Positions 30,142 through 41,011 of a stretch of DNA of 64,000 bases are shown in pieces. The translations under genes were made by a program, and so were the position numbers. Numbering within the stretch: the first letter of the stretch is position 1; the number at the start of each line of letters is the position of its first letter. The stretch spans positions 3,038,001-3,102,000 of the forward strand of contig OY744467.1 of NCBI GenBank assembly GCA_963556145.1, written 5' to 3'. The notes beneath the pieces are model-generated. The model did no database searches, had not been told where the DNA came from, and worked only from the letters and a program-made list of their open reading frames with translations. Source of the DNA: Hygrocybe punicea. Taxonomy: Eukaryota > Basidiomycota > Agaricomycetes > Agaricales > Hygrophoraceae.

Positions 30142-31678
30142 TATCATCAATTTCAATACAAGTTAAAAAGAAATCATCTAATACTCACTTGGGTATTAAA
30201 AGCACATTTGTAATAAGGTCTTCCTTGCCTATCATGTTCCACAAGAACCAGATTTAATTCAATGGAGCAGCATTGCACCATTTACAACAAAGGTAGTCTG
30301 CTGTCCTGTGGTTGACATGGTGGTAGGAATCCACAATAAATCAAGTTGTTTCCTTCCAGATATTCCAGCTTCCATTGGCAATACTGGTTCTGACCAGCAT
30401 GCAAGCTTTGTCCACACATATGTAGTCTGGTCGTGATTCTTTTGTTGGATACACTAATTCCAAAAACCCCAAAATATTTGTTGAAGATTCTAATTTGGCA
30501 AATTTTGCTAATGCAACAACAAGTCCACATGGAGCACACATAGTTTCAACACAGTAGAACCTTGGAGCAATGAAATTGTTTGTTCAATGTGGCTCAGCCT
30601 GGTGGCTGTTCATCATGAGGCTGAGCTTGATGTGCTGCACCAGGAAGCCAGGGTTGATTTTTTCTTCATCCGTTCTTAACAGTCTACAAATGCCCAGTAT
30701 GCTTTGGTGACCATAACAAGTGACATGGTTATGCCACTGTTCTTGATGGATATCACAAGCCTTTGTCCCAGCAACTTTTTGGTTGTTACAGTCTCACATA
30801 TGACATTGAGCATCACCTTATCCAGTTAGCGTATTTCTATTTCTGATAGTTATTACTCACTATATTATTCTATCAGTTCACCAACCCTCCCTCCCTAGCA
30901 CAATATTGTTTGTTACTCTGATTGTACCCCACAAATTTTATATGGACTTCTTTCCTCTTCTGGGTTCAAGCCAGACTAGACAAGCTCCAATATCTAACCA
31001 TTTACTGCAGACAGACTCCTGGGGGTTAGATTAGTCCTCAAACTTAGCTAGGATTTTTCTTGAACTTTGTCTGGACATTTTTAGTGCTGTTGCTGTTGCT
31101 GCTGTTGCTGTGTTGTAGTCTTCAGCCATGTAGTTGTCATTGTCTCCATTCATGTTTCTGAGTTGTCTTTTGTGTTACTGTAGTAGTCTTGCACCTGCAG
31201 CAAAACCATAAGTTTATTGTGTCATTCACTATTCATACCTGTAAACTCAAACATTTATTTATTTGTTAATTCTTAATACTATTACAATATGAAACAATTA
31301 TAATAACAATGCATATCTATTCTCTATCAATATCAATACCAGCTTCTTCATCACCACTCTTCTCCATATTTCTTGATTCTTGCCAGTGTTCATCCTCTTG
31401 CACCCTGTCTTTGAATAACTGCCTGTGACAGGAGACAGACAAGTATTTTTTGTGATAAAATAATGTACAAATATCTAGTCACATTTTAAAACTATTTGCT
31501 TTATTGGTTTCATTATTGTGTACATATATTCAGAAAAAGAAAAAGATTGAAATATATAGGATTTCTGGCTGGATTTCTGTGGATGTTATTGTCAGGTGGA
31601 TCTTCTGGTCTTGACATAATTCAGGCACAAGCCAGGTTCTGATTACCTGGCAACCAAATAGTCTACAATTCTGCCCTC
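30142..31678. other. Unassigned AT-rich interior sequence
   Basis: No credible gene is seen. There is a short CTG/GTTGCTG microsatellite at 31083-31118. Short frames are scattered and lack conserved motifs. Confidence 0.4.
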
Positions 31679-31934
31679 ACAATAAAAGCTATAGATATTG
31701 GTCTAGAAATCGTAAATATTTGAATCATTTTCTCTTTTCTGAATACATGTTCACAATAATGAAAACAATAAAGGCCTAAATAATTGTATTTTCTGTATGC
31801 ACTATTTTCCATATGAATACCACTTTTAGATGATATTATTTCCTGAATATGTTCACAAGTGAGATAACAACATAAAATGTGACTCAATATCTGCATATTA
31901 TTTGATCACACAAATTCCTCCTCCATCTCCTGTG
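31679..31934. mobile_element. MITE2 relative, uninterrupted
   Basis: The right arm (31815-31934) matches the MITE2 right arm at 22313-22435 (AACACTTTTAGAT-type junction, CTCAATAT, ATTATTTG, CCATCTCCTGTG). It shows MITE2 without E1 and E2. The left end is diverged; CCT/TCT flank it. Confidence 0.6.
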
Positions 31935-31989
31935 TCTCCAAAATGTGATAACAAATAAAATTATATGTGCAATCTACAGGTCATAACTA

Positions 31990-32310
31990 CATTAATGTAA
32001 TAAAGAGGTAGAGGAAAAGGGGGGAATGGAAGGGAGTGAAAATGTAAGGGTGGAGTTAGCCAACAGAGGGAGGAGGAAGGGGGGAGAGAGAATTAGGGGA
32101 AAGGGAAGAGGGGTCAAGAGGAGAGGGAAAGAAGAGGGGAAAAGGGGGGAAAGGGGGGGGGAAGAGAGGGGGAAGAGGGGGAAAGAAAGGGGGAGGGGGA
32201 GGGTGAATAGCAGGGGGACAATACCCACCACTGCGGCCGTTGGTGCTGCTCCTGTTGCTGCCACCAATGTTGCTACTGCTGCTGCTGCTGTTGTCATGTT
32301 GCTGCTGTTG
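31990..32310. repeat. Purine-rich tract followed by CTG triplets
   Basis: Positions 32000-32210 are almost pure G/A on + with runs of six to nine G; 32225-32310 is GTTGCTGCTG triplet sequence. Open frames here are compositional. It adjoins the duplicated block at 32311. Confidence 0.7.
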
Positions 32311-32463
32311 CTGCGGTGGAGTGGGTCCGAGGCTACTCACACACGAAAGGGGAAGTGACAATGGAATTGGATAGGATAGGATCAACTAAGACAGGAAATC
32401 ACTACATAAGGGAACCCAACCATGGGACCTGGGTCACGTGACAGCCCAGACACAACTACTACA
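32311..32463. repeat. 153-bp dispersed block, copy 1
   Basis: Nearly identical to 35250-35402, same orientation. Both contain GGATAGGATAGGATHRACTA-like sequence (GAT TGG ATA GGA repeats), AGGAAATCACTACATAAGGG, and GGGTCACGTGACAG with a CACGTG box. In the second copy it is the last exon of the spliced gene on -; here the frame GLSRDPGPMVGFPYVVISCL is kept but a stop follows. Confidence 0.8.
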
Positions 32464-33399
32464 GGTGCCCCTCTCCTCTGTAGCGACGCCCTTGTCGCTA
32501 GTGAAAGACAAACGAGACAAAAGAAATGGCTGAAAGAAAAGCAAAAAGAAACAGAAAGGGAATGCAAAGCACACAAAGAAGCCAAAAGCAGGTGTAAACT
32601 AGTCTACCCGATATGAATCTAGTAACAGTGGGTCATGGTGAAAAAAAGGTGGAGAAAAAGTGGTAGAACGTGGAAATGGAAGCGACGCGGCATGGCGCAG
32701 GGTCGGCAGGTGGGTCTCTGGACATGGGTTGATGTGAGGGTGCATGGGGCCACCATACGATGCGTGGGCGAGGCCGTGAACATGTCCATTTGGGGTGTGG
32801 CTGTCATGGTAGGTCACGGGGGTGGGGCCATGGCCATGGGGGTGGGGCGGATGGGTTCGGGTCGTTGGGCACGCAGTTTTGGATCATCGTATTGCGTGGA
32901 TAGGTTGTTGGGGTGTTGCGTAGACGTGCGGAGGATTGGGACGTGGGGTCGCGTGTGTGTAAATGGGATATGGAGGGGTGGGATGTGCTAATGACGTTGG
33001 GCCGGTTTTGCTGCCTGGAGCTTGCGCAGTGTCATGAACCCCAAGTGTTTTTGGGTGTAATGTCATGGGTTTACCATCGGACCACAGACTTAGATATTTA
33101 AGTGCAACACTATGGATGCACACCTACACTCATTAGTACCATTCTATGCCTTTCCACATTACACATGCTAGTGAACAGACACAAATAGCATATATGCTTA
33201 CCTTTATACCATTTATTATGGCTTCACTAGCAATGCCCAGACCTAGCCATTTATATATGGTGCACAGAGGCACATCCCCCACTCTTAGTATTTATTATAT
33301 ATTTCTCTGTATTGCGCGTGCAAGGAAACAAGCCCAACTAGCATTCTTACCTATATTAGCAATAATGGATTGATTACAAATCTTGTTTACTTGTATTGA
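32464..33399. other. Unassigned GC-variable sequence
   Basis: G/T-rich tract at 32640-33060 with GGGTGTGG and CATGGGG motifs, then AT-rich. No gene recognised; possibly decayed ends of GC-rich elements like those elsewhere in the window. Confidence 0.35.
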
Positions 33400-34389
33400 T
33401 CAAAAGCGGCTCAGCTAGATAATGGGAAATGATTAGATAAGATGTGAACAAGAGGATGATAAGATAATGATAAGATAGGATGTATCAGAGAGTGATTGTG
33501 ATAGTCTGCTTACATAAAGACAATGGTCTATTGTTCTGAGCAGTCCTTTGTTCTAAACAGTCCAAATGGAGATGAAGCCCATTGTTCACAGCCTCTTTGA
33601 TGCCATCCATTGTTCTCATGACTCAGTCCCATTGTTCTCACTTTCCCATTGTTCTCAGTCCCCCATTGTTCTCCAACAGTATAAATAGGGCCCCCAAATT
33701 CCAGTAGTCAGTAGGATTTCCCCCCTCACCACTCAGTAGTCACTCTTAGTTGGGTTCACACAGTGTGATCCCTCATTCTCTTAGTACTAGTAGTTACTCA
33801 TTGTAGTAGCTAGTGCTTGCAATCCAGTCTAGTTCACTCTTATTCTATCATTCTCTGAGTTCCCCTTGTCATCAAGGAGAATTCACCCAGTTCACTCAGT
33901 CCAATCAATTCATTAGTCAGCTAGATACACTTCTAAGGTTAAGGTTTCATCCTAAACAAAACAGAGTATTCAAAAGGTATTAAAGATATCCCTGAACTAG
34001 TAGCCAATGTGCATTTGAAGCTTCGGATTTAAGTCAGATATTATAATACCCAGAGATACTCTTGATTGAATAGGCCCTGTAGCCAAAACCATCCATATTC
34101 CACTGGTGAATATTGTTATAAAGTATTCATTAGTTCATATTTTATATTTCAGTAGTGAATATCAGTATTTTCAGTACATCACACACCCAATTGCTATTTA
34201 TACCTACTCAAAGTCTCAATTCTTAATTGAAGAGACCTCACTATTACATTCTATTGATTCATATAGTACATATACCCACAAACCCCTTCCTGATAGGTTA
34301 TTTAGATATTAGAAACCCACAAACAACAAGAAGGTACCTAAACAAAGTCAACTCCAGTAATTCTTGGTGAAACAAACATTCACATAACA
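33400..34389 (+). promoter_or_regulatory. LTR-like region with CCATTGTTCTC repeats and TATA box
   Basis: Six to seven copies of a C(C)CATTGTTCTC motif lie at 33527-33672, ending just before AGTATAAATAGGG (TATA box, about 33680-33692). T/C-rich sequence with AGTAG/TCACTC follows, and the stretch ends CACATAACA at about 34390. This resembles U3-R-U5 of a solo LTR. A partner LTR and clear duplicated flanks were not found; GCGGC/GCGGT occur near the two edges. Confidence 0.4.
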
Positions 34390-35249
34390 GCGGTCGAGGT
34401 CGATCATGTTGGAAACGGGTGTGTGGGGCCATAAAGCGAGTTAATGTGGGGTCTGTGGCTTCTCGCACGGGTAGCCCATTGTTTCGTTTCATTGGGTTGG
34501 TTTGGACGTGTCGTTTGCATGGGTGTGGGCCATTGGGTTGGTATGGAGATGGCAGGCATGAGGGAGTGGACCCAGGCATGTTGCGCCATGCCCATGGGGT
34601 CGAGGAAGTGGGTGCCAGTGTGGGCGAGAAGTGCGAGTCGATGTGGTGACATGGCTGTTGGGCAACGCGGCAACGGATGGGTGGACGTGAAAACAGGGTT
34701 GGTGAGGACAGCATAGGTGGCAACGGGACTGGTGGGGTTGTGGTACGGACGTGGGGGCGTTGCGAGGGTCTGCGTGTTCAGTAATGTACCTGTAGGGGTC
34801 TGAATATAAAAGGAAAGGTCAAAAACGGGGACGGTGAGGTCGAGGGCATATTTTGCTCCGCGACGGTGTTGGATTTGTTGTCCGGCTAGGCAGCCTCATG
34901 GGGGTCTTGTAAGGAGCATGGGGTGCTGTGGTTGGGTGTGGTTGGTCGGGTTTTTGGTGGGCAAAGCTGGTGACATGGCTGCGCAAGGTGGCTGTGTGGA
35001 ATGGTGAAGATGGGCGAAAAGTCTTGAGGGTGGTCGTGGGGCATGTAGCAGGATACGAATGAGTACTGGGGCTTTCGGAGACTTTCTTCTGTGGGGTTTT
35101 TCCTGGGGGTGCTGTGGGGAATCGTGTGGGTAGGGTCTTGAGAGGGTTCTCTGTTCTCAAAAAATCACTGGATCTGTACAAGAGTTTTGGTGTGAGTGGA
35201 ATGTGGTGGTCTTGTCTAGCTGCGTTGGTCGAATCGTGCTCTCATCACC
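34390..35249. other. G/T-rich low-complexity sequence
   Basis: GGGTGTGGG, GGCATG and TGGGTTGG motifs dominate; open frames on both strands are compositional. No termini seen. Confidence 0.35.
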
Positions 35250-35402
35250 ACGATAGAGTGGGTTTAAGGCTGCTCACACATGAAAGGGGAAGTGACAATG
35301 GAATTCGATAGGATAGGATTGACTAAGACAGGAAATCACTACATAAGGGAACCCAACCATGGGACCTGGGTCACGTGACAGCCCAGGTACAACTACTACA
35401 GC
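35250..35402. repeat. 153-bp dispersed block, copy 2
   Basis: Same orientation as 32311-32463, about 95 percent identical by eye, diverging after CAACTACTACAG. Confidence 0.8.
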
Positions 35403-36113
35403 GGCCATTGGCATTGTTGTTGCTGCTGCTGCTGCTGTGGTGCCGCTGCCTGGGTGTCCTTGTGTGCCTCGCCGTGGTCTGGTGTGTAAGTTTGGGGTGA
35501 ATATTAACAAAAATACAGAAAACAAGAAAAAACTTACCTTGGCAGTGAGGGTGGGCGCACCACTCCCCGCTGCCATTCCCCATCATCCTCCTTGTCCCTA
35601 TTCCTGTCCTTGCCATCCTTGGGGTGGTGGTTGCGGTCCCATCGTCGCACTGGCCTGTGCTACTACTAGTCAATATCTAATAATAATAAAATGGTTAAGA
35701 AAAAACTCACAAAAGGGCATAGGTGAACCGCCCATGCCCAATGTGACCCTCATTGATTGTCGTTGTCCTTTTCTTCTTTGTTGTACGGGGTTTGTATTTC
35801 GTGTCCTCCGTTCTTGTCCTCACCATCATTGTTCCGCCATGTATTAGGCCGGGGTCAGTGTGGGAGGGCCTAGTATTGCAAATAGTCAGTATATAATGAT
35901 AATAATAATACCACTTACCGAGGGGGGTGGCTGATCCCACCCGCGGCTAGCCACCGCTCACAGTTCTTGAGGTTTTGGTTGCTGGTGAAATTGTCGTTGT
36001 TGGTTGAACGACAGGTGACTTTCAGACACGGTTTGTTGATGCATTTTGTTGATGCATTACCAAAATTGGTCCGTGAGCCAAGTAAAGGTATATAAAGCGC
36101 CGGAAATTCATTA
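35274..36113 (-). CDS. Spliced gene of unknown function inside a repeat element
   Basis: I do not recognise this gene. Four exons on - (about 36113-35919, 35869-35711, 35654-35538, 35478-35274) join in phase through three GT-AG introns of 49, 56 and 59 nt with donors GTAAGT, GTGAGT, GTAAGT and branch-like CTGAC, TTAAC, TTAAT. The product would be basic/acidic and low in complexity: KPCLKVTCRSTNND, KYKPRTTKKKRTTT, RNHHPKDGKDRNRDKEDDGE, an Ala run, and a hydrophobic end GPMVGFPYVVISCL. No ATG opens exon 1, so a start or an upstream exon is missing. Exon 3 is homologous to the exon at 8.83 kb. It could be a captured host gene piece or the cargo of a non-autonomous element. Confidence 0.4.
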
Positions 36114-36149
36114 TTTCATTTGGGTGCCAACCCCCTTTTGAATTATTAA

Positions 36150-36196
36150 TTACTCATAACAATAACAATAACAACAACAATAATAATAATAATAAC
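36150..36196. repeat. AAC/AAT trinucleotide repeat
   Basis: About 15 consecutive AAC or AAT triplets, beside the CCTAGGGA-rich end of the 7.6-kb element. A GGTATATAAAGC box lies upstream at about 36089-36100. Confidence 0.8.
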
Positions 36197-36411
36197 TAAA
36201 GTAGGTTGGAGTTCTAACAGGGCTGATCTCGGATTGTCCCTGCTATTCCTAGGGAGTCCCTAGGGAGTCCCTGCAGTAGAGTGTCCCTAGAACTCCCTAG
36301 GGATGGCATTTTTAATAAAAATTGCTGGGATAAAATCCCTAGGGAGTCCCTGCTGTCCCTAGGGAGTCCCTAGGGATGAGGTAGGAACACGTGGTAGAGT
36401 GTAAAGAGCTC

Positions 36412-36514
36412 CTGGCTGGCGACACCTACCCCTGACACCTGAAGTTTTTTTGTTGTTTACATGTCCCATCACATCAAGCCTCAGTCCATTGACAACTATC
36501 TCTCCGGTATTTGC
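36412..36514 (+). pseudogene. Tyrosine recombinase fragment (Ngaro type)
   Basis: About 30 codons match residues 57-91 of the recombinase at 17347-18330: the segment FFVVYMSHHIKPQSIDNYLS aligns with FFVVYMCHHIKPQSVDNYLL. A TGA interrupts it just before. The fragment is cut on the left by the 7.6-kb element end and on the right by a foldback element. Confidence 0.75.
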
Positions 36515-37018
36515 ATTGTTTCAAGGGCTAGAAGTATATATACCGTGTTTTTCTTTCTTTTTGTTCTTTGAGCCAACATTACAGCTGGACTACATTTGTT
36601 TGCTTTGGGATTAAAATATCACAAGAATCATATATGTTGGCTCAAAGAACAAAAATAAAGAAAAACATGGTATATGTACTTCTAGCCCTTGAAACAATGA
36701 ACAACTTTCTCTCTACAATCTTGTTTGTAGGAGCTCATTTGATGCCATACTTTAACAATATCATTCTGGGTGTTAAAAAACACTGGGTCACCTCTTACTT
36801 CATCCACAACTCATCATACACTAAATATTGTTCAAATGTAATTACAAGAGCTGATAGCCATTAGAAAATAGTACAACTTTCCCTCTACAACCATCTTAAT
36901 CCATGCAGTATTTCATGAGATACAAGATTGAGTACAGTAATTTTGTCTAAGTCCATATTGTTCAATCAATTCAAAAATTTCCCAAAACTGTCAAGATACA
37001 TGCAAACAGCTGTAACTG
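36515..37018. mobile_element. Foldback element F1, left-truncated copy
   Basis: It starts inside the central palindrome (GTTTCAAGGGCTAGAAGTAT pairing with ATGTACTTCTAGCCCTTGAAAC-type sequence at 36680) and runs through the right arm to AAACAGCTGTAA at 37018, as in the 18.8-kb copy. It interrupts a recombinase fragment. Confidence 0.7.
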
Positions 37019-37810
37019 AAGTTGCTGCTATGAAAATGAGTTCCACTTATCAGATAGCGAAGTAGTAGATGACTTACTAGGAATTGTTAGATAATCTAGT
37101 GCCATTAGAGAGACATGAGAACATCAGATGCATCTTAGTCCACCACATCAAAACATCTGTAACATATTCGACATCAGTGCTAAGATAGTATACAAACTTG
37201 CTGTGCAGATCGACAAGAGTTGGTGCTGAGAGAGAGAAAAGGTTGTTGAAGATATTTGCATCTTTCAGCCCAGGCTACTAACAACAATTAATGTATTTGC
37301 ATAATGCAGTTTTAGCATGGACTGTCTAGCTGAGTGTTATCAGTGTGATGGTGAGTGTTGGTGTAGACTCAGAATGGAATCTACAGAAAGAGGTGATCGG
37401 CTGAGAAGTGATCATAGGAGTCTAAGGTTTTCTATAGAGTATGTCTTAATCAAGCCTACCCAGATCTGGGGGGTTCCAGAACAGAGGGGAAATATGGGGA
37501 GAGGATGAAGGGAAATATAGAGGATTTGAAGAGAGGACTAAACTATAAGACTGAGATGCGGTGATAATCTGTGAGGTGAGATGATAACCTGTATTTCTTA
37601 TATATAAAAAGTACAACTTTGATATGACCAGTGGAATCCTGCACTATAGTAACTACATACTATAAGCAAAGGTAGTAGAATTGGTAGGAAAGACTGAAAT
37701 TGAGCAGAATTGATGACAACAGAATGGAAATGGTCAGGAACAGAGGGGGATATGAATACAACCCAACACAGGTAGGGGTTTACCTACAATTATTCCAAAA
37801 TGGATAATAC
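37019..37810. other. Unassigned sequence
   Basis: No repeat terminus or gene recognised. Confidence 0.35.
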
Positions 37811-37811
37811 A

Positions 37812-38562
37812 GGTATAGATATGGTGTCCAGATTTGGACACTGTGTCCATACCATACCCATGAATGGCAGTTCACAGGCATGTGTGGGTGGTGGGCACAA
37901 AGGGGCCTTTGGGCCCCAAGATAAATTTTTATTTATTTTTATTGTTTATCTACACTAATTAATCTATCTAGTGCAAAGGCTGCACCAAAGAACATGAAAA
38001 CACAGCTGGGAGGGTGGTGGGTCCACCTCTTGGCCTAGGTATGTTTTTTTATCTTCTTTTTTAAGGTTTTCTGACCACAGATATCTTGTGAATGTGTACT
38101 GTGCTCATTTGCAAGTTATCTATCACCACCTCTCACCTCTGCCCCACCACCTCTCATTTTTGCCTCACCACATCTCATCTCTGCACCACCACCTCACATG
38201 CATGAACACAGCACAAATGTGGCATGCATTAGTTGACACATTGCTATCATTTGTGACATGTTGGTGCATGGACAACAACCTTGCAAACATGTACTGACAT
38301 GTAAACAGTGTTTGCGAGGTACAAGTATGAATGGGACTATGGGTATAGTTTATGCTCTCATTTCCACATCTTCATACCTTGCGAGGATGATGGCCATGTC
38401 AATTGACATGTATCTGGCCCCTACAAGATGTAGGGACCTTGATTCACCATGGGTACATCAGGTACTCATGCATACCCACTCTCGTTTAGGTATGGTGTGT
38501 ACTCATTATCCGAACAGGTACAGTGTCCAAAAATTGGATTCATGGTATATCTGTGTTAGGCC
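37812..38562. mobile_element. MITE with TTTGGACACTG ends carrying palindrome copy F
   Basis: The left end (ATACAGGTATAGATATGG, TTTGGACACTGTGTCC) matches the inverted right end (GTACAGTGTCCAAA, GGTATATCTGTGTT) imperfectly. The interior has GGTATGG/CCATACC motifs, CACCACCTCTCA repeats (38125-38200) and palindrome copy F. No transposase. Confidence 0.5.
38377..38432. repeat. 54-bp interrupted palindrome, copy F (degenerate arms)
   Basis: Left arm ACCTTGCGAGG, centre CATGTCAATTGACATG (38395-38410), right arm diverged (CTACAAGATGT). The centre is still a perfect 16-bp palindrome. Confidence 0.65.
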
Positions 38563-38576
38563 CTAGATTATGAGTT

Positions 38577-38925
38577 CTTTTCATTCATTAATGAATGAAC
38601 AAATTAATTCATTCATTAATGAATTAACAAATTAATTCATTCATTAATGAATTAACAAATTAATTCATTCATTAATGAATTAACAAATTAATTCATTCAT
38701 TAATGAATTAACAAATTAATTCATTCATTGATGAATTAATGAATTAACAAATTAATTCATTTATTGATGAATTAATGAATTAACAAATTAATTCATTCAT
38801 TGATGAATTAATGAATTAACAAATTAATTCATTTATTGATGAATTAATGAATTAACAAATTAATTCATTCATTAATGAATTAATGAATTAACAAATTAAT
38901 TCATTCATTAATGAATAATATCTTT
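38577..38925. repeat. AT-only palindromic minisatellite
   Basis: About eleven units of 28 or 36 bp built from TTCATTCATTAATGAATTAA and CAAATTAA; almost no G or C apart from fixed positions. Units contain TTCATTAATGAA, so the array can form cruciforms. The longer unit arises by insertion of GATGAATTAAT. Confidence 0.95.
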
Positions 38926-39415
38926 GCCTTACTTATAAAGAAAATTATTTTGAGCAAGAGATATCATTCTACTTCTTATGCTGGAATATAACATGAAATC
39001 TGAGCCATGTTTGGATTGGCTTACATAACTATCAAGATATGGGTTGTCTCAGACAAGTCAATTTACATTTTAATTATATTCAAAATATTCATACTGGCTT
39101 TAATTCTGGCCTATGTGTTAAGTCTGTGGAGACTGCACCAAATTCAAGTTTATTCAAGTTGGAAAAGAGATAGAAAAAGAAAGGAAAGAGAGAGTTATTA
39201 GTACCCTGTTGTAATGTATCTGACCAGTTTTCTAACTGGCAGAATGCCCCCCGTTGTGTTCTGGTCAATGTATTCAAGTAAAATTCAAGTTTCTGAAGAA
39301 GCCCAAATATGGGCCCATGTCCAATGTCTCAAAATGAGCTCCCGACTCATTTAGACATAGAACTCAGCCAATCAAATTCAAGATTTTATGCCAGCTGTTG
39401 CTGTACCTCTCCCAT
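38926..39415. other. Unassigned sequence left of the LTR element
   Basis: No gene. Composition resembles degenerate LTR-element sequence, but no boundary was found. Confidence 0.35.
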
Positions 39416-39657
39416 TGTAGAGATCTATATCTCTGTGGGCACATATCCTTCTATTTTCCTTCATCCCCCTTCCCTCTGGATTCCCCTCTCTTCATTATAT
39501 TCCATTTTCTTAGTACACTCCCTTTTATAAATACTATACAGTACCTATATAGTGTTTTGTGTATATACATACAAACAAGCTGAGTTTGGTGTTTTCACCC
39601 CAATGACATGGACTTGCACACCCCAAATCCACACCTATAAAGGCCGCGTTCACCACA
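39416..39657 (+). repeat. Left LTR
   Basis: TG...CA ends. It contains CCTTTTATAAATACTA (TATA-like, about 39520-39535). It differs from the right LTR at roughly 20 positions, mostly transitions, so the element is not very young. Confidence 0.85.
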
Positions 39658-41011
39658 ACTGGAGCCCATCACAAGGATCTGTCAGCTCACTTCACATTTC
39701 TTGCATTTTCTATACCCCGTTTGCCATTGTTGGCATAAAAACCCTCTTATTTGGCTGCAAAAAAAGATTGCCTGTGCCTCATTGTCTCATCATAGCTTCA
39801 AAAGCTTCTCCAAGATGTTATCCAGTCTCTACTTGCTTGTTTGTAGGTTTCTCGTGCCTCTCCAATGGCAGCCATTCCCCCTTGCAAGTCCTAAAGCCAG
39901 TGACACATCACATGCCGACCAACCCGACTTTTGTTTATTATCAAATTTCCTCAGCTTCGGTCTCTCTTTTTCATATGTACTCTTATATTATATCACCATC
40001 CACACCCATTCCTTCGTATTCCACCCAACTTCCACCTCCAAAGACCCTAAAATGACCAAAAGGCACCAAGTGTGGCACAAGTACCCAAAATGAGTTGGGT
40101 TTGAGAACTAGAAGAACTGCATGTTGGATTAGGTGAAAAAGGGAAGCAAGATGAAGACCTATGCACTGATACACAGCGTATGTCCCTAAGCACGGAAATG
40201 TTCTATTGGACATATTCTAGCCTCGACATGCTGCGATTCACAGTGAAACATCCCGATTTATATGTATCTCCATTGCGATGAAACTGCGATATGCACACGA
40301 TACAGGCGATACTTTGACATTATGGCAATTTTCTTTGGAGCTCTTCGGTCTCTTTGGAAACATATTTCGAGCCTCTCTGACATCACCCATGCTTATACCG
40401 TTCACTCTATTCCATTCCGATTCCGTTCCGGTTCCAGGGAAGTCTTTATGCAACATGTTTCACTTATTTCAAACATTCTAGCTCCTATGCTCTAGATATT
40501 CTGGAAATTGCTTCGCATGGTGCTATACTCTTTGTTTCAGTTCCATTCCATCCCTGTTGCACCATAGTTTCGTCGTACACCGTCTATTTGTCTTGCCTTC
40601 ACCCTTTATTGTCATAACAACCAACTTCGCATAAATACCCTCTATAGTTTACATACTAGAGAGACATCTTGTATACCCCCGATTCCAGTCTATCATATCA
40701 CCCCTTTACTGCACTGTCCATGCGATAGCTCCACTGTGCTCTATTAAACTTTGCATTCCTTGTACAAAGTGCTACGTATACGCCAAAAACATCGCTGACT
40801 TTTTTGCGCACACCGTGCACATCACGCACATCGGAAAAATCATTGCAGCTATCCAGAGCACCTCTGAGTATTTTTATTAACCTTTTGGATTGAGATTGAA
40901 CCCCTCAGAATTCGTACAGCACTGTAGTAGAGTTGGTATTTGATTCCGTTCACATTACCACAGTGCACCCTTTCAGCGCCTGTGGATGAAAGTACATACC
41001 GGTTAGTCAAT
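39658..41011 (+). other. Leader region of the LTR element
   Basis: Short frames only; none has recognisable motifs. CTCTATTCC, GATTCCG and GTTCCGGTTCC repeats occur at 40405-40440. Confidence 0.4.

Larger units (their letters stand above)
28782..36401. mobile_element. Candidate 7.6-kb TIR element with CCTAGGGA subterminal repeats
   Basis: Left CACTCTACCATGTGTTCCTA (28782-) and right TAGGAACACGTGGTAGAGTG (to 36401) are 22-bp inverted repeats with one mismatch. Just inside both ends are dense CCCTAGGGACTCCCTAGGGA repeats (28808-28955 and 36240-36380), as in elements with subterminal binding sites. The left end abuts a LINE fragment and the right end a recombinase fragment. A clear target duplication is not visible. 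Interior content is mixed: MITEs, an LTR-like region and the spliced gene at 35.27-36.11 kb. Confidence 0.5.

Noticed and set aside
28808..36380. Telomere-like repeats (CCCTAGGG)
   Set aside because: The motif is palindromic CCCTAGGGA in irregular spacing at element ends, not a TTAGGG array.
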